A stretch of 43,704 bases of DNA, from the NCBI GenBank assembly GCA_027487315.1, contig JAIYDW010000043.1:1-43704 (forward strand), in the 5' to 3' direction. A program made the position numbers and the translations under genes. Each line of letters begins with the position of its first letter. The first letter of the stretch is position 1. Under the pieces are notes generated by a model that did not search any database, was not told the DNA's origin, and was given only the letters and a program-made list of their open reading frames with translations. Positions 17,420-26,054 of the stretch are shown here, piece after piece. This DNA is from Verrucomicrobiaceae bacterium. GTDB taxonomy: Bacteria; Verrucomicrobiota; Verrucomicrobiia; Verrucomicrobiales; Verrucomicrobiaceae.

Positions 17420-19939
17420 ATGTCTCAATCCCAATCTCAGTCCCCATCCCCGAGCCAAGGCCCCAGCCCCACCCTCGCGGTCAAAGGACCCTATCTCCCC
17501 ACCCCGGGCGTCTTCGACGAAATGATGTTCCCGGACGGTACCGTGCGCCCCCACTGGCGCACCTTCGCCAGCTTCCTCGAGCAGTGCTCCTCCTCTGACC
17601 TCACCAGCCGCGCCGACACCATCCAGCGCCTCCTCTACGACCACGGCGTCACCTACAACGTCTTCGACGACACCCTCGGCACCAGCCGCCCCTGGATGCT
17701 CGACGTCCTCCCCTTCCTCGTCTCCAACGCCGACTTCCAATCCGTCTCCACCGCCCTCTCCCAGCGCATCCGCGTTCTCGAAGCCGTCCTCCAGGACATC
17801 TACGGCCCCCAGCGCCTCATCAAGGAAAACCTCCTCCCACCCCAGCTCGTCTACGCCAACCCCGGCTTCCTCCGCCCCGTCTGCGGCGTCAATCCCCCCG
17901 GCGGTCGCTTCCTCAACGTCTACGGCTGCGACCTCGTCCGCAACCCCGCCGGCGCCTGGATCGTCCTCGCCGACCGCACCCAAAGCCCCGCCTCCCACGG
18001 CTACACCCTCGAAAACCGCACCATCCTCGGCCAGGTCTTCCAGGAAGAATTCCACACCTCTCACGTCCGCCGCATCACCGACTACTTCGACCTCATGCGG
18101 GAAACCCTCCGCGGCCTCTCCCCCCTCGCCCGTCGCGGTGATGCTGGCATCCTCATGCTCACCCCGGGCCCCCGCTACGAAACCTACTTCGAGCACGCCT
18201 TCAAAGCACGCCACCTCGGCTTCCCCCTCGTCGAATGCGCCGACCTCACCGTCCGCGACCGCCGCCTCTGGCTCAAAACCCTCGAAGGCCTCAAACGCGT
18301 CGACGTCATCCTCCGCCACATAGACGACATCGACTCCGACCCCCTCGAAATGCGCGGCGACCGCGAACTCGGCATCCCCGGCCTCACCGAAGCCTGGCGC
18401 TCCGGCAGCGTCGCCCTCGTCAACGGCCTCGGCACCAGCCTCGTCGAGACCCCCGCCCTCAACCCCTTCCTCCCCGGCATCTGCCGCAAACTCCTCGGCG
18501 AAAACCTCCTCATCGGCTCCGTCCCCACCTGGTGGTGCGGCCAGCAGCGCGAACTCCAACGCGTCCTCGACGCCCCCACCCGCTGGGTCCTCAAACCCGC
18601 CTTCGCCCGCGGCGCCCGCGACCCCATCTTCCTCGACCACCTCAGCCGCGCCGAACTCGCCCAAATGCTCGACCGCCTCCGCGCTGCTCCCCAGGACTGG
18701 ATCGCCCAGGAACGCCTCACCCTCTCCACCGCACCCACCTTCTCCCAAGGCAAAGTCCAGCCCCGTTCCCTCGTCTGGCGCTCCCTCGGCCTCGCCGTCA
18801 GCGGCAACCAATACAACTTCCTCCCCGGCGGCCTCTCTCGCGTCAGCCCAGAACCCGATCGCTGGGTCGTCACCATGCGCTCCGGCGGCATCAGCAAAGA
18901 CACCTGGGTCGTCTCCCCCGACCCCCTCCAATCCCCACCCCCTCCCGCCCCCGCACCCGCCGTCATCCGCCCCGCACGCCCCCCCAGCGGCGTCCCCAGC
19001 CGTGCCGCCGATCACCTCTTCTGGCTCGGCCGCTACGCCGAACGCCTCGAACAAACCGTCCGCCTCCTCCGCGCCTCCCTCAACCGCGTCATGGGCGAAC
19101 GGTCCGATGTCCAAACCCGCGAAGACACCGCCTGCCTCGCCCTCCTCACCTCCACCAAACTCATCCCCGCCACCGCCACCCGTCTCCTCGACCACCTCCC
19201 CGACCTCATGCGGGACTCCTCCCGCCCCGGCAGCCTCCCGGACCTCCTCTCCCGCATCCGCTTCAACGCCGCCTCCGCTCGCGATCGACTCTCAGACGAC
19301 ACCTGGCGCCTCATCCACCGCATGGAGCGCGACGCCCGCCTCCCCGCCGGCGCCTTCCTCTCCACAAACGCCCACTCCACCCTCGACACCCTCATCCTCG
19401 ACCTCGCTGCCTTCGGTGGCATGCACCTCGAAAACGTCACCCGCGGCCACGGCTGGCGCTTCCTCGAACTCGGCCGCCGCCTCGAGCGCGCCTCCCACTG
19501 CGCCGCTCTCCTCAGCTCCGCCGTCACCATCGGCGCCCGCGACGACTCGATCCTCCCCCCTCTCCTCGAAATCTTCGACAGCACCATGACCTATCGGCGA
19601 TTCCACTTCGCCCGCCCCCCCCTCGCCCCCGCCATCCATCTCCTCCTGATGGAAGAAACCAACCCCCGCTCCATCGGCTACCAACTCAAAAAACTCGGCC
19701 AACTCGTCCGCCACCTGCCCGAAGATCGCAACATGGACTCCACCGGCGCCGAACGCGGCATCACCGACGATCTCCAGTCCCATCTTCTCGCCTTCCCCCT
19801 CTCCAAACTCGCCGAGCAACCCCACCTCCTGCTCGAAAATCACACCCGCCTCTGCGAAACCCTCGACAAAGGCCTCGACTCCCTCTCCGACACCATCACC
19901 GAACGCTTCTTCAGCCACGCCACCCGCAGCATCCGCTGA
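17420..19939 (+). CDS. Circularly permuted ATP-grasp / alpha-E fusion protein
   Basis: An 839-residue cytosolic protein from the ATG at 17420. After a Ser/Gln/Pro-rich start, residues ~30-500 match the circularly permuted type 2 ATP-grasp domain (FDEMMFPDG, YGPQRLI, GYTLENRTILGQ, LTPGP, LVNGLGTSLVETPA, WVLKPAFARGARDPI). A proline linker leads to the alpha-E domain at ~520-835, starting ADHLFWLGRYAERLEQT. In many genomes these are separate adjacent genes; here they are fused. Comparative work on amidoligases predicts that such proteins form peptide-like bonds, together with a transglutaminase-like protease. A gene of the latter type is at 22083. The product is unknown. Confidence 0.9.
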   Translation: MSQSQSQSPSPSQGPSPTLAVKGPYLPTPGVFDEMMFPDGTVRPHWRTFASFLEQCSSSDLTSRADTIQRLLYDHGVTYNVFDDTLGTSRPWMLDVLPFLVSNADFQSVSTALSQRIRVLEAVLQDIYGPQRLIKENLLPPQLVYANPGFLRPVCGVNPPGGRFLNVYGCDLVRNPAGAWIVLADRTQSPASHGYTLENRTILGQVFQEEFHTSHVRRITDYFDLMRETLRGLSPLARRGDAGILMLTPGPRYETYFEHAFKARHLGFPLVECADLTVRDRRLWLKTLEGLKRVDVILRHIDDIDSDPLEMRGDRELGIPGLTEAWRSGSVALVNGLGTSLVETPALNPFLPGICRKLLGENLLIGSVPTWWCGQQRELQRVLDAPTRWVLKPAFARGARDPIFLDHLSRAELAQMLDRLRAAPQDWIAQERLTLSTAPTFSQGKVQPRSLVWRSLGLAVSGNQYNFLPGGLSRVSPEPDRWVVTMRSGGISKDTWVVSPDPLQSPPPPAPAPAVIRPARPPSGVPSRAADHLFWLGRYAERLEQTVRLLRASLNRVMGERSDVQTREDTACLALLTSTKLIPATATRLLDHLPDLMRDSSRPGSLPDLLSRIRFNAASARDRLSDDTWRLIHRMERDARLPAGAFLSTNAHSTLDTLILDLAAFGGMHLENVTRGHGWRFLELGRRLERASHCAALLSSAVTIGARDDSILPPLLEIFDSTMTYRRFHFARPPLAPAIHLLLMEETNPRSIGYQLKKLGQLVRHLPEDRNMDSTGAERGITDDLQSHLLAFPLSKLAEQPHLLLENHTRLCETLDKGLDSLSDTITERFFSHATRSIR

Positions 19940-20082
19940 ATTCCTTGGCTCTGACCAACTCCGTCATCGACCCGTCTCGAGCCCTCCACTCGCGCTTTAC
20001 CTCCCGCCAACTTCTGCAAAAGTGGCGCAACTATCGGCCCTTAATCCCGACCCATCCCCAGAACCCTACCGTCCATTCATCC

Positions 20083-21312
20083 ATGAAGCTCCCTATCGCC
20101 TCCTGCCTGACCCTGTTATTCACCTCCACCAGCATCGCTCAATCCCTTCCAGACTTTGAACTTTCAGGACCGGTGCAGGCCGCCTCATACTTCCCCCAAC
20201 CCCTGATGTCGGGCCCCTCCCATGACGTCCAGTCTCTCGCCTACGCCGACGGACTCCAAATCAGCTACCGCATCCAAACCTCGGACGATATCGAGACTAT
20301 CATCGGCACCCAGTCCCTCGCCGCCCGCATTCGCGAGATAAACGCCATCTTCCAGCTTCGCCAAATGAACAAGTCAGAGGAGTTCACCAAAGCCCTGCGC
20401 AAAGCCGGAGAGGAAAAACTCGATAGCGTGGTCGGACTCGTCAAAGACCCCGTCAACACCGTCAAACGAATCCCTCAAGGCGCTTCCCGCTTCTTCGGTC
20501 GCATCTCCAACGCCGTCCAAAACGCCGGGCAAAATCAGGGCGAAAACGGCGCCAAACTCCAATCCATTCTTGGAGTCACCCGAAAAAAAGCGGAACTCGC
20601 TATCCGCCTCGGCGTCAGCCCCTACACCACCGACCCCGTCCTGCAAAACGAACTCCAACTCGCCGCCCGAGCCATGGCAGGCGGTGCCCTGGTCGTCAAC
20701 CTGGCCGGCGCGGCAGTCGATGGCGGTGCCGGCGCAGCTCTCCAGGTCATCGGCATCAATCAAACCCTCCAACGTGCCCTCGTCGAGTCCACTCCAGAAG
20801 AACTTCAAGCCCAAAACCGCATCGAACTTACCTCCCTCAATGTGCCCACCGAACACATCAACGCCTTGCTAAACAACCCCTGGTTCTCCCCCTGGCAGGA
20901 AACCCTCCTCACCTACACCCTCAAGGACCTCCACATCAACCCCTCCTTGCTCGTCAATCAAGCCTCTCAATCCCAGACTGAGCAGGACGCACGCTACTTC
21001 GTTCAACTGGCCCTCCTCTACAAAAAATATCACCAGGACACCCTCCCCCTCGTCGCCTTCCGCAAAGACAACGGCATTCTCTGCGCCCTCGACTCCAAAG
21101 GCACACTCGTGATCGCCGTCGCCGCCGATCTCATCCAATGGTCCGCCACCGTCAAATCCCGCGCCGACGAATTCACGGCCCTCATCACCCCCGAAGGACC
21201 CGTGCGTGCCATCAGCCTCATCACCGACGGCGCCATCTCCCCCATCGCCTCCGCCGCCCTAACCCAACTCAACATCACCAATCTCCCGTCTTTCCTGGGT
21301 CCCGTCCAGTAG
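20083..21312 (+). CDS. Secreted hypothetical protein
   Basis: A 409-residue protein with a signal peptide (MKLPIASCLTLLFTSTSIAQ-S). The same frame stays open far upstream by chance; only the part from 20083 has a start, a signal peptide and normal composition. No family is recognised. Visible features are a segment with VVGLVKDPVNTVKRIPQGASRF in part, a hydrophobic Gly/Ala stretch (AMAGGALVVNLAGAAVDGGAG) that could insert in or touch a membrane, and a C-terminal region (GILCALDSKGTLVIAVAADLIQW) with beta-strand character. It sits between the ATP-grasp fusion and the transglutaminase gene and could be an exported partner or substrate of that system; this is a guess. Its stop codon is the first bases of repeat copy C. 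Confidence 0.7.
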   Translation: MKLPIASCLTLLFTSTSIAQSLPDFELSGPVQAASYFPQPLMSGPSHDVQSLAYADGLQISYRIQTSDDIETIIGTQSLAARIREINAIFQLRQMNKSEEFTKALRKAGEEKLDSVVGLVKDPVNTVKRIPQGASRFFGRISNAVQNAGQNQGENGAKLQSILGVTRKKAELAIRLGVSPYTTDPVLQNELQLAARAMAGGALVVNLAGAAVDGGAGAALQVIGINQTLQRALVESTPEELQAQNRIELTSLNVPTEHINALLNNPWFSPWQETLLTYTLKDLHINPSLLVNQASQSQTEQDARYFVQLALLYKKYHQDTLPLVAFRKDNGILCALDSKGTLVIAVAADLIQWSATVKSRADEFTALITPEGPVRAISLITDGAISPIASAALTQLNITNLPSFLGPVQ

Positions 21313-21477
21313 AGCATTTTAAGAAAAGATGTGGCCGTTGATTTGGGAGCGCCGGAGGTGGAAATGGGCCGTTGCCAGCGCAGGGGCATATAAGTACATA
21401 CGTCCCAAGCTGACGACGACCCAGATCCGCCTCCGCCGCCCCAAAGAAGCGGCTACAGTTTTACTTAAACGGCTCTA
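21310..21477. repeat. Palindromic intergenic repeat, copy C (diverged)
   Basis: A 168-bp element starting in the upstream TAG stop. Its ends TAGAGCATTTTAAGAAAA (21310-21327) and TTTTACTTAAACGGCTCTA (21459-21477) are inverted repeats with two mismatches and a one-base gap. Inside, GAAAAGAT, TTGAT, GGGAGCGCCGG and CTCCGCCGC occur in the same order as related blocks in copies A and B, suggesting a distant member of the same family. Confidence 0.7.
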
Positions 21478-21582
21478 ATCCCGCACAACGACCGCGGCAT
21501 TCCGAACTCCGCCTTGAATTCCATGGCTCCACCACTACCCTGCACCTGCATTCCTTCTAAAACATCACACCTCTCCGAAACC

Positions 21583-22014
21583 ATGCACCGCCTCGCCCTC
21601 CTCCTCGCCCCGCTCGTCCTCCTCAGCGCCTGCCAATCCACCCCCACCATCGAAGAAGACTCCTTCGAAGCCCGCTTCGCCAAGGCCGACATCAATAAAG
21701 ACGGCAAACTCTCCCGCGAAGAGGTCAGTGACTTCGTCGTCCACAACATCTTCGACGCCCGCGACGCTAACAAAGACGGCAAACTCTCCCCCACCGAATG
21801 GTGGCCAGACAACGACGCCGAACAGCGCTCCATGTTCAACAAGCGTGACACCAACAAAGACGGCTTCGTCTCCCTCGCAGAAGCCCTCGCCTGGGGTCGC
21901 GCCAACAAAGGCTGGGGTGACATCATGAAAGAAGCGGACACCAACGCTGACGGCTTCATCTCCCCCGCCGAAGCCAAAGCCTACATCGCCTCCAAAGAAG
22001 GCCCTGTTCGCTAA
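21583..22014 (+). CDS. EF-hand calcium-binding lipoprotein (paralogue)
   Basis: A 143-residue lipoprotein from the ATG at 21583, which gives a signal peptide with lipobox LSAC. It carries four EF-hand loops: DINKDGKLSREE, DANKDGKLSPTE, DTNKDGFVSLAE and DTNADGFISPAE. It has the same length and plan as the protein at 9191 and is probably a paralogue. Expected role: calcium-binding envelope lipoprotein. It stands between a palindromic repeat and a strong hairpin, upstream of the transglutaminase gene. Confidence 0.85.
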   Translation: MHRLALLLAPLVLLSACQSTPTIEEDSFEARFAKADINKDGKLSREEVSDFVVHNIFDARDANKDGKLSPTEWWPDNDAEQRSMFNKRDTNKDGFVSLAEALAWGRANKGWGDIMKEADTNADGFISPAEAKAYIASKEGPVR

Positions 22015-22051
22015 CTCAAATCGCCTCCCTCCTCCTTAACTGGCCCTAACG

Positions 22052-22087
22052 GTCATGCCAAGCCCGGCCCGCCAGCCTTGGCATGAC
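22052..22087 (+). terminator. Perfect 11-bp hairpin overlapping the next start codon
   Basis: GTCATGCCAAG (22052-22062) and CTTGGCATGAC (22077-22087) are perfect complements with a 14-base loop. It follows the EF-hand gene and contains the first possible ATG (22083) of the transglutaminase gene in its right arm. It may be a terminator of the upstream gene, or a structure that masks that start if both genes share a transcript. Confidence 0.55.
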
Positions 22088-23021
22088 TGCTGCTAACTTG
22101 CATCCAGGCGCTCCCACGCACCACCCCCATCCCACCGTGCGCTACCGCATCATCCACCGCACCACCTACACCTACGAGAGCCCCGTCACCGTCTGCCATT
22201 ACCTGGCACGTCTGGCCCCAAGAGCCCTCCCAGGTCAGGAGTGCCCCTGGCATGAAATCCACATCCGACCCGAACCCGTCGAACGCGCCACGCGCATGGA
22301 CTACTTCGGCAACACCACCCTCTACTTCGAAATCGCCGGTGCCCACTCCAAGTTGGAAGTCATCTCCCGCAGCCTCGTCGAAGTCAACAATCCCGATCCC
22401 GTCGACCCACTCCGCACCCCCACCTGGGAAAGCCTGCGTGACTCCTGCGCCACCTCGCTCAAACAAAGCATCTTCTCAGCCTCCGAACTCACCTACCCCT
22501 CCTCCCTCGTCCCCACCGGCCCCGCCTTCGCCGACTACGCCCGCCCCTCCTTCCCCGCCGGCCGCCCCATCCTCGACGGTGTCTCCGACCTCAACCGCCG
22601 CATCAACCACGACTTCCTCTTCGATCCCAAAGCCACCGACATCGCCACCCCCGTCACCAAAGTCCTCGAACAACGCCGCGGCGTCTGCCAGGACTTCGCC
22701 CAGGTCATGATCGCCTGCCTGCGCTCCCTCGGCCTCCCCGCACGCTACGTCAGCGGTTACCTCGAAACCCGACCCCCTCCCGGCCAGGAACGCCTCATCG
22801 GCGCCGACGCCTCCCACGCCTGGGTCTCCGTCTTCTGCGGCGAACAATTCGGCTGGATCGACGCCGACCCCACCAACAACGTCCTCCCCAGCGACCGCTA
22901 CGTCACCGTCGCCTGGGGCCGCGACTTCTCCGACGTCAGCCCCCTCCGCGGCGTCACCATCGGCTCCGGCGAACAATCCCTCCAAGTCGCCGTCGACGTC
23001 CTACCCGAAGGCAGCGATTAG
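22083..23021 (+). CDS. Transglutaminase-like cysteine protease family protein
   Basis: A 312-residue protein (294 if translation begins at the GTG at 22137, directly before RYRIIHRTTYTYE, where relatives usually start). It has the bacterial transglutaminase-like N-terminal domain and a core with the catalytic triad Cys202 (RRGVCQDFA), His245 (DASHAWV) and Asp260 (GWIDADPTNN). Such proteins accompany circularly permuted ATP-grasp and alpha-E proteins and are thought to cleave or form amide bonds in their peptide products. No signal peptide is seen, so it acts in the cytosol. The first ATG is buried in a hairpin, which favours the downstream GTG. Confidence 0.92.
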   Translation: MTAANLHPGAPTHHPHPTVRYRIIHRTTYTYESPVTVCHYLARLAPRALPGQECPWHEIHIRPEPVERATRMDYFGNTTLYFEIAGAHSKLEVISRSLVEVNNPDPVDPLRTPTWESLRDSCATSLKQSIFSASELTYPSSLVPTGPAFADYARPSFPAGRPILDGVSDLNRRINHDFLFDPKATDIATPVTKVLEQRRGVCQDFAQVMIACLRSLGLPARYVSGYLETRPPPGQERLIGADASHAWVSVFCGEQFGWIDADPTNNVLPSDRYVTVAWGRDFSDVSPLRGVTIGSGEQSLQVAVDVLPEGSD

Positions 23022-23028
23022 CCCAGGC

Positions 23029-23724
23029 TCACTTCAAACCCAGCTTGCCACGCACCGCCTCGCCGCACTGCGCACTCGCCTCAGCCGCAACCAAGCTGAA
23101 ATGCCGCTTCAAAAGCTCCGGATCCCTCACATATGAGGCCAACGGAGCCTGCGCCGGACTCGGCTTCACATCATAACCCTTCACCATCACCACCTTCGAC
23201 AGCAACGTCTGACCGTTTGCAGTCACGCAAGTAAACTTCGCAATCAACATCAACGCATGGTCCTGTGATTTACCCGACAAACGACCAAACGTCAGACCCA
23301 CAATCTCCGTCCTGAACTGCGTCGCCGCAGACCCGCTGATCTGCCCCTGAAAATGCGGGATCTTTTCCAACTCCCGCGTCAGCGCCACCTGCAACTCCTG
23401 TCCCAATGGAATCCCCTTCACCCGGCTCTCCAACTCATTGAACTGCACCTCATTGTCATTCTCATAATCATTCTGCAAGCCCGCCACCACCGCCGTCGCC
23501 ACCGCCCCTCCAATCAACCCACCCGCAAAGCCACTCACAAAACCCGTCGTCCCTGCCGCCTCCAAACTCATCTTTTGCGGATCATCATAATACCCCTCCT
23601 TCATCGTCGCAGGTAATACCGCCACAGGAACCGCCGCCTGCTTCTGAGATTTACTCCATGCCCCAGCACAACCCACACCCAACAATGCAACAAGCAGGGC
23701 ACCAAAATAGCGAAATTTCCTCAT
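23029..23724 (-). CDS. Hypothetical lipoprotein with glycine-rich segment
   Basis: A 231-residue protein with a signal peptide and lipobox GVGC (Cys19). Residues ~58-80 are a Gly/Ala-rich hydrophobic stretch (GFVSGFAGGLIGGAVATAVV) that could insert in a membrane. The remaining part has beta-rich segments (TEIVGLTFGRLSG, LMLIAKFTCVTANGQTLLSK) and ends with a conserved-looking helix before GKLGLK. No family is recognised; the latter part resembles lipoproteins that report on or assemble envelope components, but this is not secure. It is convergent with the transglutaminase gene, 7 bp apart. Confidence 0.7.
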   Translation of the reverse strand: MRKFRYFGALLVALLGVGCAGAWSKSQKQAAVPVAVLPATMKEGYYDDPQKMSLEAAGTTGFVSGFAGGLIGGAVATAVVAGLQNDYENDNEVQFNELESRVKGIPLGQELQVALTRELEKIPHFQGQISGSAATQFRTEIVGLTFGRLSGKSQDHALMLIAKFTCVTANGQTLLSKVVMVKGYDVKPSPAQAPLASYVRDPELLKRHFSLVAAEASAQCGEAVRGKLGLK

Positions 23725-23818
23725 GAGAATCCCACGTTCGCCGAACCTGTCACCTAGGTCAATGAGTTTTACTCACGCAACCCCTTAGTCAAAAACTTAA
23801 CCCCCACTCCGAGGCCCC

Positions 23819-25054
23819 TCACAACAACTCCGGCTTCTGCAGCAACTCCGCCACCCGCGCCAGCAACCGCCCCGCTCCCCCGCCATCCAGCACCCGGTGG
23901 TCAAAACTCAACGTCAACTCCGCCTCCACCATCGGCACAAACTGCTTCACCTCGTCACTCCAAAACGGTGACTTCCGCCCCGCTCCCAATCCCAGCACCA
24001 AATTCTGCTCCGGCAATGGAATCGGCGTCGCCCACACAATCCCAAACGTCCCAAAATTCGTCACCGTCGCAATCCCCGGCCGACTCGAATCCGCCGACAG
24101 CCTCCGCGTCCTCGCCTGCTCCACGAGCTTATTGTAATTCGCCACCATTTGGGACAGCGGCGTCTTGTCCACCTCACGCAGCACCGGCACCAAAACCCCG
24201 TCATCCACCTCCACCGCAAACCCAATGTCAATCGCCCGTGGATGCACAATCCGGCTCCCAATCAACCGACCCGCCACCGCCGTGTTCTCCGCCAACGCCA
24301 GCGCCAGCGCCCGAATCGCATACAACGCCGGACCCGGCTTCGGATTCGCCGCCTTCCGGTGCGCCAGCAGCGCATCCATGATCACAGGACTCCCCACCGT
24401 CGCCAACGGCCGCGTCCAACTCCGCCGCATCGAATCCGCCACCGCAATCCGCATCGGCGACGCCGGCGTCATCCGATGTTGCTCGATCCCCCGCAGGAAA
24501 ATCTCAAAGTCTTCCACCGTCACCCGCCCACCCGCACCCGTCCCAGCCACCCCCGCCAAATCCGACGCATTCAATCCCAACTCCAACATCCGCGCCCGCA
24601 ACCTCGGCGAGATATACGACGCCCCCGTCGCACCCGCCGGCACCGGCAATCCTCCCACCACCGGCTCCACCGTCGGTTGCCGATCTAGAATCGCATCTTC
24701 CTCATTGAACTGAAAATGCACCACATCCCCCGAACTGATCGTGTCCGAACTCGTCGGCACATTCGTCAGCGGCGGCATGTCATCGCGAAATCCCATCGCA
24801 TTCGCATCCTCCTCAGACACCTCCAGCGACCCCAAACACGCCCCCACCGCATAGCTCGAATTCACCTGGCAAACCAACTGACTCACTACCCCCGCGCACG
24901 GCGCTCCCACCGTCATCGTCGCCTTGTTCGTCTCCACCTCAAACAAATCCGCCCCAGCCTCCATCGTCTGTCCGGGTTCAATCAAAATGCGCACCACAGT
25001 CGCCTCGGCAATCGACTCGCCAAGTTGGGGCATCAGTATCGGAATAGTGGGCAT
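23819..25054 (-). CDS. Dihydrolipoamide acyltransferase (E2) of a 2-oxoacid dehydrogenase
   Basis: A 411-residue E2 with three domains. The lipoyl domain (1-80) has Lys44 in ETNKAT as lipoylation site. The subunit-binding domain is at ~145-185 (YISPRLRARMLELGL to GRVTVEDFE). The catalytic domain ends with FDHRVLDGG (His386, Asp390). It transfers the acyl group from the lipoyl arm to CoA in the cytosol. It is the third gene of the E1-alpha, E1-beta, E2 operon, 34 bp after E1-beta. No E3 gene is in the window. The complex may act on pyruvate or on branched-chain 2-oxoacids; the sequence alone does not decide. Confidence 0.92.
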   Translation of the reverse strand: MPTIPILMPQLGESIAEATVVRILIEPGQTMEAGADLFEVETNKATMTVGAPCAGVVSQLVCQVNSSYAVGACLGSLEVSEEDANAMGFRDDMPPLTNVPTSSDTISSGDVVHFQFNEEDAILDRQPTVEPVVGGLPVPAGATGASYISPRLRARMLELGLNASDLAGVAGTGAGGRVTVEDFEIFLRGIEQHRMTPASPMRIAVADSMRRSWTRPLATVGSPVIMDALLAHRKAANPKPGPALYAIRALALALAENTAVAGRLIGSRIVHPRAIDIGFAVEVDDGVLVPVLREVDKTPLSQMVANYNKLVEQARTRRLSADSSRPGIATVTNFGTFGIVWATPIPLPEQNLVLGLGAGRKSPFWSDEVKQFVPMVEAELTLSFDHRVLDGGGAGRLLARVAELLQKPELL

Positions 25055-25088
25055 GAGAGCAAAGTGGTCCAGTCACGTCACGCGGTTG

Positions 25089-26054
25089 TCAATATCGCAA
25101 CAAACGACGCACGGCATCAGAGATGGTTGTCACCGTCGGACGGTGGGATTTCCAAAGATTGGGATGATACGGGATCGGCGTGTCCTTCGAGTTCAATCGC
25201 ATCGGCGGCGCATCCAGCAAATGAAACGCCTCCGTCGAAACCCGCGCCACAATCTCCGCCGTCACCCCTCCCCACGGAAACGACTCACCCACCGCCAAAA
25301 GCCTCCCCGTCCGCGCCACCGACGCCAAAATCGTATCCGTGTCCATCGGCTTCACACTCCGCAAATCCACCACCTCAATCTGATACCCGTCCAATTGCAG
25401 CTCCTCCGCCGACTTCAACGCTTCATGCAGCATCGCACTGTAAGTCACCACCGTCGCATGCCTCCCCGGCCTCGCAATCCGCGCCTTCCCAATCGGCAAT
25501 GATCGCTCCCCCAGCGAGTCCGCCTTCAGGTGGTAATACAAAAACTTGTGCTCGCAGAACATCACCGGATCATTCAGCTCCACACTGTCTAACAGCATCC
25601 AATAAGCATCCTCCACCGTCGCCGGCGTCACAATCACCAGCCCCGGATAGTGCGCATAAATCGACTCCATCGACTGACTGTGAAACGGCCCGCTCCCCGG
25701 CGTTCCTCCAGACGGCAACCGAATCGTGATCGGACAAGGCACATCCGTCCGCCAATACTGCGTCCCCGCCTGATTCACGATCTGGTTGAACCCCACCGAC
25801 GAAAAATCCGCAAACTGCATCTCCAAAATCGGCCTCGCTCCCTCGATCGCCGCCCCCACTGCCAACCCAACCATCGCATCCTCACTGATCGGCGAATCAA
25901 AAACGCGACCAGGAAACTCCCTCGCCAATCCCTTCGTCGCCTTAAACGCTCCGCCAAACGCCCCGATGTCCTGCCCATACAGAAACACATCCGGATTCTG
26001 CCTCAACGCCTCATACTGCGCCTCACGGATCGCCTCAAGATAAGTCAGACTCAT
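25089..26054 (-). CDS. 2-oxoacid dehydrogenase E1 component, beta subunit
   Basis: A 321-residue E1-beta with the transketolase-like pyrimidine-binding domain (YGQDIGAFGGAFKATKGL, PISEDAMVGLAVGAA, EMQFADF) and the C-terminal transketolase domain (VVTYSAMLHEAL, EVVDLRSVKPMD). EHKFLYYHLK resembles the branched-chain-type E1-beta. With the alpha subunit it decarboxylates a 2-oxoacid using thiamine diphosphate and loads acetyl or acyl groups on E2. Its ATG directly follows the alpha subunit's TAA without a single spacer base, so translational coupling is likely. Confidence 0.92.
   Translation of the reverse strand: MSLTYLEAIREAQYEALRQNPDVFLYGQDIGAFGGAFKATKGLAREFPGRVFDSPISEDAMVGLAVGAAIEGARPILEMQFADFSSVGFNQIVNQAGTQYWRTDVPCPITIRLPSGGTPGSGPFHSQSMESIYAHYPGLVIVTPATVEDAYWMLLDSVELNDPVMFCEHKFLYYHLKADSLGERSLPIGKARIARPGRHATVVTYSAMLHEALKSAEELQLDGYQIEVVDLRSVKPMDTDTILASVARTGRLLAVGESFPWGGVTAEIVARVSTEAFHLLDAPPMRLNSKDTPIPYHPNLWKSHRPTVTTISDAVRRLLRY

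Noticed and set aside
18235-20082. Upstream extension of the secreted protein frame across the ATP-grasp gene
   Set aside because: The product is an Arg/Pro-rich chain typical of an out-of-frame reading; a signal peptide begins only at 20083.
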